NCBI RefSeq assembly: GCF_027580225.2
Contig: NC_073354.2
Span: 21,163,001 to 21,227,000 of the forward strand
Source: Misgurnus anguillicaudatus
Lineage: Eukaryota > Chordata > Actinopteri > Cypriniformes > Cobitidae
Reading direction: 5' to 3'
Length of the DNA: 64,000 bases
Under the pieces are notes generated by a model. That model was not told where the DNA came from. It saw only the letters and a program-made list of their open reading frames with translations, and did not search any database. Both the position numbers and the translations under genes were made by a program. Of the stretch, positions 1 through 11,859 are shown piece by piece (position 1 is the stretch's first letter; the number at the start of each line of letters is the position of its first letter).

Positions 1-39
1 TATGTGTGTAATGACAGAAATACGAGGAAAAAACATGAC
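1..39 (+). repeat. Fragment of the stalk-microexon repeat unit (copy A)
   Basis: These bases match the intronic part that precedes the stalk microexons of copy B (for example around 25,650 and 25,890): the same run of TATGTGTGTAATGACAGAAA followed by an A-rich stretch. It shows that copy A had the same tandem stalk units upstream, outside the window. The match is cut off by the hairpin that begins at 40. Confidence 0.6.
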
Positions 40-127
40 ACAGGGGTAAGTGATTTATGATAAAATTTTAATTTTGGGTTGAACTACCCCTAAAATTAAA
101 ATTTTATCATAAATCACTTACCCCTGT
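40..127. repeat. Perfect hairpin, 36-bp arms
   Basis: Positions 40-75 and 92-127 are exact reverse complements, with a 16-base spacer. The arms begin ACAGGGGTAAG. The sequence interrupts the stalk-unit homology, so it is probably a minimal foldback insertion. No coding capacity. Confidence 0.8.
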
Positions 128-522
128 ATCATTCTAAACCACTAAGTCCTTCAATATTTTTATGGCTTGTTACTATCCATTGACAGTATTATTTTCACAA
201 TTAAGCCTAGAAAAAAATTCAAAGACATGCCAAAAAGGTCCATGTTCCATCAGCAGTTCAATAATAATATTATAAAGCCGCATTCTGAAGTGAAAATAAA
301 ACTGCAGTCTATTGGACAGTAACAAGTCTCCCGGTTTTCATCAAAAATATGTATTCTGAAGAAGCTATTGGTGGTTTAGAAAGACATAGGGGTAAGTGTT
401 CATACTTTAGAAATTTTAAAATGGCGTTTTGATTTAGCTTATGGCTACAATTAATAACTAAATTTTTAATAGGCCTAAAATGAGTGACATTCTAATATTG
501 TAATCTGTCATTTTCTTGATAG

Positions 523-3500
523 TGACCCGATCAGTGCTGATAATCATTGCATTATCGGTAACCACTCTCACTGTTTGGCTTATATATCGAAGAAGAGCAC
601 ATAGTAAGTACTTGGTACGAGAGCTGTGATGAGACACAAGATTGGGTTCACAAACAAGATTTTTAAACTTTTTACTCCAAGTAAACACATGTTTTTTTCA
701 AACATTATAAAGCCAGCATTATTATTTTTTTTTATTTATACGTTTTTAATAGGGACAGATACAAAGAAGTAAACAGTCATCCAATGTATGCATCATGAAA
801 TATATGAAAGAATATATATTTTCTTCCTGAATTAGCCACATTTTTTTTAAAGTAAGTAATTGGAAGTAAGTTGAACTGGCAAAAAATTCCATAATTTCGC
901 CCCTTTTATTGAAAAGTCTAGAGAATATTAGTTTGCAAAGAGGTGAGGGAGCAGTGTTATTTAGGATTTAAAAACAAATTTAATGAGATGCAGGGAGATA
1001 AAATTAGCAAAACTTAATATCTTATATATGTTTAAGTTTTGGCAATGATGGTACCTTATTCTCTTCTTGTCCAGGATTTTCAAAGCTCGGTTATAAAGAC
1101 ACTCTATAGACTAAACTGATGACTGGTGAGCTTGGGATCATGTAGTCAAGCCATATGTGTGAAAAAAAATCATAGAGTTTATAAAAATAAAAGCACAGTC
1201 AAGAGTTCTTATCATCCATGATTTTACTGATTTTTTATATGACTTTTAAAGCTCCCGTTCTGTCTGACTTTCAAGCTTTGATTGTGTTTATAGTGGGCAA
1301 TATAACATGTGTTCATGTTTCACGTGTAAAAAAACGTGGTATTTTTCACACACTTTACTGATCTGTATAGCGCTGTTTTCACTGTCCTCAAAACAGGCTG
1401 ATGTCTCCCTTGTTATGTGAAGTCCCTCCTTCAGAAATACGTATCGAGTTCTGATTGTGTAGTTTGTTTAGTGTGTTGTGATTCAATAGCAGCTTAGCTT
1501 AGCAGAGCCGTTTGAGCCAAAGCTGGTGACTGACGTATTCCTGTGGGCGGAGTTTAGTCAACAAACTGTTTTACTGACGTCATTAAAGCAGGAAATAGAG
1601 GGCTGTAGTCCAAACCAGCCGTTCGTTGTAGGCTTTTAAAGAGGAATTCTTTTGAAGAAAATATATCGCCTGGCAGTGAACTTTGAGCTTTATCATTTTA
1701 CAGGTATTGTTTATGCTATTATAGCAACATTACACACTAACTAGGGTTAAAAAAATGGTATCAGGAAGAACGTGACCTTTAAAATTCAATTGATAGTCCA
1801 TAATAATTACCAGATACTTCACTTAGATAATTGCTCAATAAGCTCCACATTAATTTATACATTCAATAGTTGTGTTAAAGGTAGTTTAGCAGGTAGAAAA
1901 GCAGACAGAGGTTTTTTTGACATTTAAAACTAAACAAGATGAGTCCAGCCAAGATGATATTTTTCTAGGTTGGCATTTAGTTTATCAGCCACATAATTAA
2001 AAGAATTACCAGATGCATACACCACTGTGTCATCTGCATACAGCTGTAGACCTAAATCTGGACATACATCTGGCAAATCATTAATGTAGAGACAAAAAAG
2101 TATAGGTCCCAAAACCTTGCCCTGAGGGATCCCTGTTTCAATTTTGAGAAAGGAGGATCTCACATTATTAATTATAACACATTGTTCTCAACCTTTTAAA
2201 TGTGATTCAAACCAAAATAATGACTTTTTAGATAAATTAAACTTAATTTAGAAATTAAGGTTTTATGATTGTGCAATAACACAGTAGTGGAGTGAGGACG
2301 CAAACGCAGAGTTCAAAAATAAATAACATTTAATAATAAAATTGAAAACAAAAACACGAGGAGTAACACGACGAACAGGTAAGCAAACACAGGAACATCC
2401 AATACATGACACGGCACGGGGAGCAGACAGGGTAGTAATGACAATCATCCGGCGACTCGTGTGACACAGACAGCAGTATAAATACACAGAGACTAAACAA
2501 GGAACAGGTGTAATGCTGAATCAGTCCGTGAATTGTCCAGGTAACACGGACTAGCCGTGACAGATTGACTGTATCAAATGCCTTTTTAAAATCTAGAAAC
2601 ACTGCACCTACTACATTTCCCTTGTCAAGTGATTGTTTGATATTTTCAGTTAATAAACAAATAGCAGATTCTGTAGAATGGTTTTGGCTGAATCCAAATT
2701 GCATAGGACTCAAAAAAATGATTTACTTCAAGACAGTGCATACGTTGTTCTGAGACAATCTTCCCCAGGACATTAAAAAAAAAAAAACGGAAAGAAGACT
2801 AATAGGTATATAATTCCAAGATATTTTATTATCTCCAGATTTAAAAAGAGGTGTTACCAATTATTATTATTGGCCAGATTTAAAGAAAATATTAATAAGA
2901 TTGGTAAGAGGCTGGACCAAAATACTACTATATTTTTTGAGAAAAGCTGTCTAAATTATAAATATCTTTTGAGAAAGTGATGTTTAAGTCCTGTATAACT
3001 TTCAGAACAACTGTCTGATTAACCTCTCTGAGCTGAAAAGAATTAACTTGATCTTCAAGCAGGTCTATTGTTGTAAGGCCTATATCGTTCCTGCTTGGAA
3101 AGCTTGATGCAAGCCCATTAACAGATTGTATAAAAAAATTTTACATTAATCTGCAACTTGTGCACTATCAGTAATGATGTTTTCACCAATTCTAAGTTCA
3201 TATTTGTTTTGTGTGACAGTACCCTTTAAATTTAATAAGCTGTGCTTCCAAATTACTTTTCCATTCTCTTTGGCCTCTGATATAGTTTGGATGTAATCAT
3301 TTGATTTCTCCATTCTGAGTTCTCTAACGACTTGGTTATGCAGACTTTTAAATAATTTCAAATCAATGTCCCTTCGAGTATTGATAAAAAGTTGCAGGGC
3401 ATGATCCCGCTTTTTCATTAATTTTCTAATATTATCATTCATCCATGGTAGCTGAAATTTTCTCTAGGATTTTTTTTTGCTTTTTATGAAGTTCTAAACA

Positions 3501-5330
3501 TAGGTTCGGTAGGAGCCTATACATTCAGTCCACTCAATCATCCTGAGAGCCTATTTAAGCGTGTCAGTCCTCACGCCTACCAATGATGATTCATCCGGCA
3601 TCCCTCCTCCTCCCCAAATCTCACCCTTTATTTTGCTCATTCCTCTCTCTGTACAGTCTTACCATGGGGGGGGGGGGGGTAACTTGGGGCTCGAGCCAAG
3701 CCTCGGGTTCGAGCTCCCTCTGAGGACAGCAAGCCAAGATTTATTTTACCTTCATTCAATAGACTGAATGTGCAGGCGAACTTGTGAAAAATAATTTATC
3801 CACAATACCCCCGATAGTGCACATAAGTTTATCACAACAGTCGTCCATTTGGTCAGATTGTTGGAGCTCATCTCAATTAACACTTTCTAGCTCGGACTCG
3901 AATTCAATCAGTTTATTATGAGGGATTTTGAATATAAAAGAATTGCGATTACGGTTTATAAACTTATTCAGTCTTTTCTTTGTCAATTTTCTTTGCAAAT
4001 AAAATTAGAGAAAGAGGTATGATACCTCATAAAATTTGTTTACTTTGATGCGGTTGGAATGACGTATTGTCACGCATACAGTGTGACTTGGACCAAGGAT
4101 TAAAAATGAACGATAGATGGTGAATTGCCCATATCCGAAGCAAAACAGCTGAAGTTTGTTAGGGACATAGTTTACAGTTTGAACATTTCTCACAAGCTCT
4201 GGATATTAATGATCCAACAGCAAGTAGAAACTCAGATGGTTTAGTTTGTTTATGTGCTGTCTTTGATGTCAGCGTTCAAGACATGCACATATGCTTTGTT
4301 TTTTTGCCAAACCATTACCTTAATGTTATTAGCTTGATAAAAAATAAGTTAATTCAATAAAAAGTTCAGTGAACACAGTAAACACGGAGCCCCACAAACC
4401 ATGTACACGTGCCAGCGTCATGATCATGTTATAACAAATGTCTGCAGGGGGGATGTCACCGTATTCGTTATTTTTACTTTTTAGATTAAGAAAACATTTA
4501 CATTTGACCAAACAACGTTTGAATACACTTAAACCTTTAATATTTGTCCAGTTCTTTAGAAAAAAATATTTTACAGACACTATAATTCTTGAACAAGAAC
4601 ATACATACATTAAGTGTCAGTTTCTTGGACAGGGATTAGACTAGTCCTAGACTAAAATAAATGTAAGAGCTGTCCAAACTGAAAACAATTTGTACTGACA
4701 CATCTTAAAATGCATCAGTGCCCTTGGTTTTGCCCGAAAAAACTTTTAATTGTGTGCATTTTTAGGAAGGCATGTTTGTTCAAACTATTTATATTTCCTA
4801 ATTAAACTAAGGTCTAGTCCTGGCTTAAGATAATCCCTGTCCGGAAACCACCCCTAAATCATGTAAACTCTGAGTGAGGGGTTTAAACAGATATTTACAT
4901 CACATGTGAAGAATCAACAGAAAAACACAACACGTCTCAGACTCACACACAGTAAAAGACAAAATATAATGTACGCAATGTTAAAGGTTTTGCAACAAAC
5001 TCAACTTTATGCTAATATCAGGAGACATTATTTCACCACCACAGGAAATCTTGTGACATTTTAAAGTCGCACGAGATCTCGTCACACCACTTCATGGCAC
5101 ACTCAAGTCTTATCTTATCTGTGCTATTCATTACATACTGTTTCATTCTGATGTGTGTACTATTTTGTTTTAGAGAAAGCATCACTTGAAAACCAAAACA
5201 ACATTTCAACAGAATACACAATGTGAGTAAATGATTATGATTAAAAATGCTTATGAGTGCAAGTGTTCTTGTTTAAAAAAAAATGTTCATTTTTCATTAA
5301 ATTTTGTTATTATTTCTTGACAGGGTGTAG
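523..5330 (+). CDS. Ig-superfamily receptor copy A, 3' part (transmembrane and tail)
   Basis: Three exons are visible: 523-603, 5174-5222 and 5324-5330; the leader and Ig exons lie left of the window. Exon 523-603 encodes a membrane helix ([18 protein letters not shown]) followed by the stop-transfer stretch RRRAH and a GTAAGT donor. It is nearly identical to the copy B exon at 36,909 but lacks 12 bases (4 codons) after the acceptor, in frame. Exon 5174-5222 matches copy B 37,100-37,146 but carries two extra bases, so the frame shifts into the last exon and stops at 5328-5330. The predicted tail is short and ends ISTEYTMV, which fits the ITSM pattern TxYxx[VI]. Read in copy B's frame the last exon would continue to a TAG at 5378-5380, but without copy B's two tyrosine motifs. 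Either a short-tailed working receptor or a decaying gene; the sequence alone cannot decide. The 4.6 kb intron between the first two exons holds a MITE and a LINE. Confidence 0.6.
1246..1786. mobile_element. MITE-like DNA element with TTAAAG ends
   Basis: The ends are inverted relative to each other: TTTTAAAGCTCCCGTTCT at the left and the complement of TTTTAAAGGTCACGTTCT at the right. The inside has no long open frame. It sits in the intron of copy A and is recognised only by its ends. Confidence 0.45.
1900..3475 (-). mobile_element. Truncated LINE (non-LTR retrotransposon) with reverse transcriptase pieces
   Basis: Three minus-strand pieces read in order. The first, 3442-3146, is the linker upstream of reverse transcriptase and begins MNDNIRKLMKKRD. 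The second, 2713-2560, holds FLDFKKAFDTVN of the RT palm. The third, 2163-1930, holds GIPQGKVLGPILF and the catalytic box YADDT. The element lies in the copy A intron, is broken by stops and by the LTR at 2272-2562, and has lost its endonuclease half. Jockey/L2-type by its motifs; the clade is uncertain. Confidence 0.8.
2272..2562 (-). mobile_element. Solo LTR, 291 bp, inserted in the LINE
   Basis: On the minus strand it starts TGTCACGGCTAG and ends TTGCA, so it has TG...CA ends. It is flanked by the 5-bp direct repeat GATTG at 2267-2271 and 2563-2567. Removing it rejoins the LINE frame after FDTVN. It has no coding capacity. The first bases match the left end of the large element at 20,920, so the two may belong to related families. 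Confidence 0.75.
4616..4852 (+). mobile_element. MITE with TTTCCTGGACAGGGATTA ends (copy 1)
   Basis: The left end reads GTTTCTTGGACAGGGATTAG and the right end TAATCCCTGTCCGG, forming inverted ends; the inside is non-coding. Further copies lie at 8,192-10,116 and 26,584-26,823. Confidence 0.7.
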
Positions 5331-5397
5331 AAGTTCTGACATACACATACACTGTAAAATGTCAAGGTCTAAACAACTAGTCAATAAAAATCTCTCC

Positions 5398-5601
5398 TAC
5401 AAAGGCAAAAAGTCGTAACTTCATTATTTTTAGTCAAAAAGGAGTTATTCAACACCTCCTATATAATGTGGATAAGTATTATGAGTCAATTTTGTTGTTC
5501 TGACGAGAAAATAACTATCAAGAAGAAAATATCTGACTTAAAGTAACTAAAAAGTTTAAATTAAAAAGTCATTTTCTCACTCAGGTCTTTTGCCTTTGTA
5601 G
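5398..5601. mobile_element. Small MITE in the copy A 3' untranslated region
   Basis: Inverted ends CTACAAAGGCAAAA and TTTTGCCTTTGTAG bound about 200 non-coding bases. Copy B has no such sequence at the matching place in its 3' untranslated region, so this inserted after the A/B duplication. Confidence 0.6.
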
Positions 5602-5783
5602 GGCATTGCTGAAGACAGTTATCTGTTATATAATATTTGATTTTTCTTTAGATTTTATTGTATTTAGAGACATGTATTTAGAGTGTGCCTGTGAACTGCA
5701 AGTCAAATCACCATCTAAATTTGTCACAGTGGTTGTTCATATACTGTATGGTGCAAAGGTTGTTGGAAAAAAAACATACTGCA

Positions 5784-5789
5784 ATAAAA
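5784..5789 (+). terminator. Poly(A) signal of receptor copy A
   Basis: AATAAA within a stretch that matches the copy B 3' end at 37,440-37,580, in the same order. It follows the last copy A exon by about 450 bases, including the 200-bp MITE. Confidence 0.6.
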
Positions 5790-6561
5790 AATGGTAAACA
5801 ATGAATGTTGCACTTTGCTTAAATCTACTAATACAATGATAAGTAAGGGATAATGACTTGTATCACACTGAAGGGGCTTATTTCCCGATAACTACCGGCT
5901 GCCTCTACATTATCCCGCTTATTACACGGCTACTTGCCATAATTACCGTGGCCATTTTCACCAAACACAGAGTAGATTGTATAAATACTAAATGCTACTA
6001 TTACAGTTTTTTTCAATTGCTAACAAGTGCTTACCCATATTTCAGATACTTTTTGTAAACTCTTAACACAGACTCACACCTACAAAACACAATTGGCCAA
6101 ATAAATTATTTTCTTCTCAAAAACACATTTTGTTAAATAAATACTAACTCTTCATTTCAAAATAGAACAGATCTTACTCTGCACGCACTAACTTTACCAA
6201 AACACTGGAAATCTGACTCAAAATGAAATTATCCTGTCAAAGAATTACACTTGTTTTCACTTCCCAAGATACATGCAGTCAATAAGAATACACCAGGTTT
6301 CAAAATGCTGGCTATGGTGACATTACAAAAACTGTATAGACTTTTATGGTTCCGATTTACAGGTATTTGAATGCAAAACATGCAATCCACCGTTTTGACA
6401 CTAAATTTATTGGTTGGGAACTGTGTGTCCACATACTTATACTTACTTATACTTATTACTTTATTTGTCCCTGTTAAGGGAAATTTGTCTTGGGCAGTAC
6501 AGGTAAAGGTAAAGTAGGGCTGCACAACAGAAAAACACCTTCATCAACATCGATTTCACAA

Positions 6562-7878
6562 TTATACAGTAATGTCCTTTGAATTTGAATTAAACAGCCT
6601 TGTTGCCAGAGGTACAAAAGAATTCCTATAGCGGTTGTATCTGAACCTTGCAGTGCGGAACCGTCGACCAGATGGTAATAATTCAAATTCAGGATAAAGA
6701 ACATGAGATGGGTCCAGAGTCATTTTCCTTGCCTGTTTAAAAGCAGTTTTATCGAATATGGTTTGAAGATTGGGGTAAACCCCCAAACCAACCACCTTCA
6801 TTGCCATACGCACCAGCCGAATCAACTGTGCTCTCAAGGTAACTGTCAGATTACCAAACCAGGCGGTTATGCCATACAATAAGATGGATTCAATGCAGGC
6901 ATGATAAAACAACAACAGAATCCTTTGAGTGACACCAAAGAGTCTGAGTCTCCGTAGAAAGTACATTTTTTGTTGCACCCTTCGACACAGATTATCCACA
7001 TGCACATCCCATGAAAGTTTATCATCGATAAGCAAGCCTAAGTATTTGTATGAAGCAACATGTCTAATAGGCTCATTGTTAATCATAATAGGTGAGTGAT
7101 TGCCAACTGATCTGAAATCAAAAATCATTTCTTGTGTTTTTCCCACATTAATTACAAGACTGTGTTCTGTACCCCATACAACAAACTTCGCTATCTCAGT
7201 AGTATAATGGTAAATGTCCTCATTTTCATACAGAAGACCAAGAATGACAGTATCATCTGAAAATTTGACAACAATATTCCTAGGATGGTGACTCCTGTAA
7301 TCATTAGTATACAATGTAAATAAGAGTGGTGAACATACACATCCCTGGGGTAAACCAATACTGATGGACCTACACTCAGAGAGAGTCTGCTTGATTTTAA
7401 CTTGCTGAGTCCTACCAGTAAGAAATGCATGAAACCATTTAATACTATATGGGTTTACAGCCATACTACTTAGTTTGGAAAGCATGAGGTGTGGCTGCAC
7501 AGTATTAAAAGCAGAACTTAGATCAAGAAAGAACAACCTGGCATACGCCTTAGGATCCTCCAGATGTTTTAAAACATGATGCACCACAGTAAGGATAGCA
7601 TCGTCAGTGCCTCTATTTGTTTGATAGGCGAACTGATAAGGATCAAGAAGGTCCTTAACCTCTTCCTTAAGCTTCCACACCATCATCCTCTCCAAACATT
7701 TCATCACAACACAGGTTAAAGCAACCGGGCGATAGTCATTGTGCTCTTGAGGACTGGGTTTTTTTGTAACTGGAATAATAATTGACTTCTTCCAAATATC
7801 TGGGATGATATGTAAATCAATAGACCTCTGAAAAGTGTCCACCCATGCAGGTGCTAGTTCCTCTGCAAAGGTTTTCAA
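6562..7878 (-). pseudogene. LINE reverse transcriptase fragment (438 codons)
   Basis: The open frame covers most of a non-LTR reverse transcriptase. Visible in order are NDYRPVALT (fingers), FLDLSSAFNTVQPH (motif A), GLPQGCVCSPLLFTLYTND (motif B) and FSDDTV (motif C, the catalytic YADD box in this family). After these come KYLGLLIDDKLSW and the thumb with LPSGRRFRTARFR near the end. The frame has no endonuclease and is not linked to a start; the upstream part is separated by inserted DNA. The enzyme would copy element RNA at the genomic target site. Motif C keeps both aspartates but has Phe-Ser in place of Tyr-Ala. A dead genomic copy, not a host gene. Confidence 0.85.
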
Positions 7879-8191
7879 GATAAATGCAGAAAGACCATCT
7901 GGCCCCGTTGCCTTCTTATTGTCAAGACCTTTTTTAAAACCTTGACCACATCCATCAAACTCATTTGAGGTTAAGATACAGAATCCTCAATCCTAATATC
8001 CACCAGTACATCACTACATTCATAAGAATCAACATTGAACCTACAGAAAAAATCATTTAATTCATTTGCCAGTATCTCATCATTTTCACCCTGCCTGCTT
8101 ATCCTATTAGGTATTATATTAGTCATACACCTTAACTTAGACCACATCTTCCTTGGATTATTACTCAGATCACTTTTAATTGAATCTCTAA

Positions 8192-10116
8192 GGGGCGGTT
8201 TCCTGGACAGGGATTAGACTAGTCCTAGACTAAAACATTTGGTAACACTTTATTTTACGACCCGCAAAGTACCGCGTAATTAAACCGAATTTACAGCGTA
8301 CCTATTTGTAACAACAGAGGACCTCTACAGTACGTACTTGTAGTTATAAGGGAACAATATTTTAAGTTTGGGGTAATAAGGGGGTAAGAATATATGGAAA
8401 ATTATTCTCTAAGTATTTCATAACTACAGGGTACCTATTGTAATATTACGTGGTATGTATGACTTACGTCTATGGGTAATATGTTCTATGTGTAATATGT
8501 TACTTACCTGATGAAGTGTTTTGTATAGCCTACAGTTGATGTCTACAAGCCACGTCGGCAAATAAAATATAACACACAATAAAAATAATAGAAACTTGTA
8601 CCTCTTTGATCTGTATATGTATACAGGAGTTACCAGGTAACTCTTATATTTGCGGGCTGTAAATTAAAGTGGGGCTTATTCCCCGCTTGTTCTGTGTATG
8701 TACCAGGTAACTCTCATATTTACGGGCTGTAAACTAAAGTGGTGCTTTGTTCACCTCTCTTTATAAATGTTATAGGGTAAATACCATAAACATACAGAAT
8801 ATTGTTATTTTTATTTTAAAACAACTTATTTCAAAACATCTTTAAAACACTATAATTAAGCCTTCAGTAAATGTTTCTTCACTGTGCCTTGACAGAAACA
8901 GAGTTTTCTGAGCCAGTTAATAACTTTAGGCTAACTTATGTGCTAGCTAACCTGCTGCTACAGTTAGCTGGCAACTTTCTTGAAAAAACATTGTTTGAAA
9001 TGCGTGAGTAATGTATTACCAAAACCAGTCACCTTATCCAGCATGCGAATCCTGCTCACATCACTCGCAGCCTACTCCACAGTGTAGAAAGTTTTTAAAA
9101 CCTCTTAAAGAAATTTCACCTCAGGATCGCGTTCCAGCAAACCTCCTGCAGACGGCCGCGCGTTCTACACATGCGCAGTAGCCTACGCATTTAGTCGTCT
9201 TTTGCTTTAGCGGGAGCTGATATCTTCTGTTGTTTCATTCTGGTTTGCCATTGCATAAATTATATTTGGCTAAAATACTTGTGTTTACAGATGTTGCAAA
9301 GTTGTATTCTACCAATGATAACACCTATTAAAAATAAACAAATAGCGTGCTGCTTTGTGGTCATCATTTGAAATAAAAGTAAATAAATTGCAAAGCACCA
9401 CTTCAAATATGTCCGCAAATATAGGAGTTTCCTGGTAAATAGGTAATAAGTTGCTATTTTTATTGTACTTACCTTAAAAAAAAAAGATAACCACATTAAA
9501 TCAGCTTGACTTTTGTTATTAAAAGCAAGTAATATAGGCTACTAAAATAAAAGTGATGTGCTGTTATATTTATTTGCCGATGTGGCTCATAGACATTGAC
9601 TGTATACAACATTCAGTAGTCAATATGAAAAATTCACAATAAAATAAAATAAAAAATAAAACATAATTTCCCCATAGACTTGACTAAGTCATACATACCA
9701 GGTAATATTACAATAGGTACCCTGTTGTTATAAAATACTTAGAGTATAAATAATTTACAATTCTTCATATTCTTACCCCCTTATTACCCCAAACTTAAAA
9801 TATTATTCCCTTATACCTACAAGTACGTACTGTAGAGGTACCCTGTTGTTACAAATAGGTACGCTGTAAATTCGGTTTAATTACGCAGTACTTTGCGGGT
9901 CGTAAAATAAAGTGTTACCAAACATTTTTAAGAGCTGTCCAAACTACAAACAACTTGCACTTACATATCTTAAAATACATCAGTGCCCTTTGTTTTGCCT
10001 CAAAATGTACACAGGTAATGTTTTTAGTAAGGCATGTTTGTTAAAACTAGTTATATTTCATAATTAAACTAAGGCTAGTCCTGGATTAAGCTAATCCCTG
10101 TCCGGGAAACTGCCCC
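8192..10116. mobile_element. MITE (copy 2 of the GGACAGGGATTA family) split by a foldback element
   Basis: The left end GGGGCGGTTTCCTGGACAGG and the right end CCTGTCCGGGAAACTGCCCC are inverted repeats. About 48 bases of the left part and 195 of the right part remain around the insertion at 8,241-9,919. It interrupts the LINE linker, with LINE-coding sequence on both sides. Confidence 0.8.
8241..9919. mobile_element. Foldback DNA element, about 430-bp inverted arms, 8-bp target duplication
   Basis: It begins GGTAACACTTTATTTTACGA and ends with the complement. The arms can be followed inward for about 430 bases (8,241-8,680 against 9,380-9,919), with small gaps. AAACATTT flanks it at 8,233-8,240 and 9,920-9,927. 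Inside the left arm a roughly 70-bp segment holding TACCAGGTAACTC is duplicated. No transposase is seen in the 0.7 kb centre. An 8-bp target duplication fits hAT or P-type elements. Confidence 0.85.
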
Positions 10117-10507
10117 TATAAGTCCTACGAGTTTCTCTTATTTTATGATTAAGCTTTTTCTGTGCCAATCTTAAAAGCTGAGGGTCACATTGTTTAAAAG
10201 CAAAATGTTTCAGATTTATACACTCTTTGACCTCCTTGGTGATGTAAGGCTTGTTATTTAAAAAATGTCTAACTTGTTTGACACGTACAGTAATGTTCAC
10301 ATTCAAAAGCATTCCAGTAAAAAGCAAATAATTTTCCCTTTACTATTTACTACAGGAGGTACAGTAGAAACACGGTATGATAGAACAGAAAAATATTTAC
10401 AGTATTGCTTACAGTGAACAAAATATCCATGAAACACACAAGAGCATTCTGAACAAAAACAACAGCAAAAGCCCAGATAAATGTGGGGAACTAAAAAAAG
10501 CACAAAA

Positions 10508-10912
10508 TTACTGCATCTGATCTCTGCGATCTTCAGGGTCAGGCCACATGTTGATGGGATAAAAACGCTTGGTATGTCGGATCCATCCTTGGCCATCATG
10601 AACTGTGATGTCCCTGCAGCCAGCAAATCCCATGGTTTCAAGGAGGGACATCTGGTCATGTGGCTGATGGTCATAAACCTTCCACCTCCATGTTGTTATT
10701 GCTTGCGATTGATGGAAAGCAACATTGTCCCAGGTAATTACAAAGGTCCCCATGTTTTCACCCTTCTTATCCTGCTCTGGAACCAGGCGCTGGTGGAGAA
10801 CATTGAGAAAGGCAAGGAGGCGCTCGGTATTATAGGGTCCAATCTGACATCTGTGAAGGAGTAATCCTGAATTTGCAATTGCTGCACACATTGCCCCTCT
10901 CTGTCCTTTCAC
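10508..10912 (-). pseudogene. Mariner/IS630-like DDE transposase remnant with internal deletion
   Basis: The 134-codon frame contains YNTERLLAFLNVLHQRLVPE, TFVITWDNVAFHQSQAIT (around the second catalytic aspartate) and WRWKVYDHQPHDQMSLLE, as in fish IS630/Tc1-mariner transposases. In intact relatives the segment around PYSP...NPIEEF, which carries the third catalytic acid, lies between AFH and WRWK; here it is missing and the halves are fused in frame. The enzyme would cut and rejoin element ends but cannot be active in this form. It lies on the minus strand in the split element 6,003-11,853. Confidence 0.7.
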
Positions 10913-11859
10913 ATCAACTGTGGCCCTTTATCCAATTTCGTCCACAAATAACTAATGGTCCTCAACAATTCTACTTTTAATTTCATGCAGTTTTATTGCA
11001 TGATTTGCAACAACCGTCACTCATTTTCTCAAAACTTTAAACACAGATCCAAATTGTCAAACTAAATTCAAAGAAACCCTGCCTCTTCTAGCAAAATCGA
11101 ACAATTCCTTCAAAACCATTTCAGCTGTACTCAAAATCAAACTAAGCTTTAAATCATACACACATAAGTCTATAATATAAAACACTACAGAGCATCCATT
11201 AGACACTACCTTAAAACATGGAAAACACACATCCTGACATCTGCTTACAGAAAAATACATAAACAACACACTTGACAATTACTGTTAAAAATCTTTATTA
11301 CTAATCACAAGTTTAGTTTAGTGAATATAGTGAATACTTTATTTTTACTGCAAGTCATAGTAAGTTTTCATTATTACTGTAAGCAGTACTTAAATTTTGC
11401 CAATGTTGGTGTCCTGCTCTTCATCATACTCTTCATCTGCCTCTCAGACCGTTTACAATCCACACAATTGGTAAAAATACCATTAGCAAAAGTGTGTACA
11501 ATTTTAAGGTGTTGTCTTTGCTTGATGGCAACTGTATTGTAGTTGTGTTCAACTTTTGCCTGCCAGCTGTGTTTAGCATTTATCAAACAAGTACATTGCA
11601 GTGTAAAATGTGTGTTTTAGTGACAAGTTTGTGTTTAGAGTTAAAGATTGGGGTTTAATGTTTTAGCAATTCAGAAAAACTGCAAGAAAATGTAACCATT
11701 TGTGGGAATGTGTTCACTGCATATTGTGTGAAAACGACACGAAATGTGTGAATATGCCCACAAAAGACCGATGCTGTGCTAATTGTGTTTAGAGTTTTGA
11801 AAATGTGACAACTGGTTTGACAAATGCTTGTTAGCGACTGAAAAAAAATGTAACTTGTT

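Larger units (their letters stand above)
6470..10327 (-). mobile_element. 5'-truncated LINE interrupted by nested elements
   Basis: The coding region runs on the minus strand from 10,327 down to 6,562. The upstream linker is at 10,327-10,120 (contains NNKPYITKEVKECI), then more linker at 8,190-7,900, then the reverse transcriptase. The 3' end has a TAAGTATAAG-type short-repeat tail around 6,430-6,470. Between the two linker pieces sits a MITE (8,192-10,116). Jockey/L2-like by the palm motifs. Confidence 0.8.
6003..11853 (-). mobile_element. Mariner-like element split by a LINE
   Basis: The left end (TTACAGTTTTTTTCAATTGC followed by TAACAAG) and the right end at 11,815-11,853 (complement of the same pattern) form imperfect inverted repeats. 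A DDE-type transposase remnant lies inside at 10,508-10,912. The LINE at 6,470-10,327 separates the two parts. The ends and the transposase point to the Tc1/mariner superfamily; pairing these two ends is an inference. Confidence 0.45.

Noticed and set aside
523..5380. Calling copy A a pseudogene outright
   Set aside because: Its transmembrane exon and splice sites are intact and the shifted tail still ends in a tyrosine motif, so function cannot be excluded.
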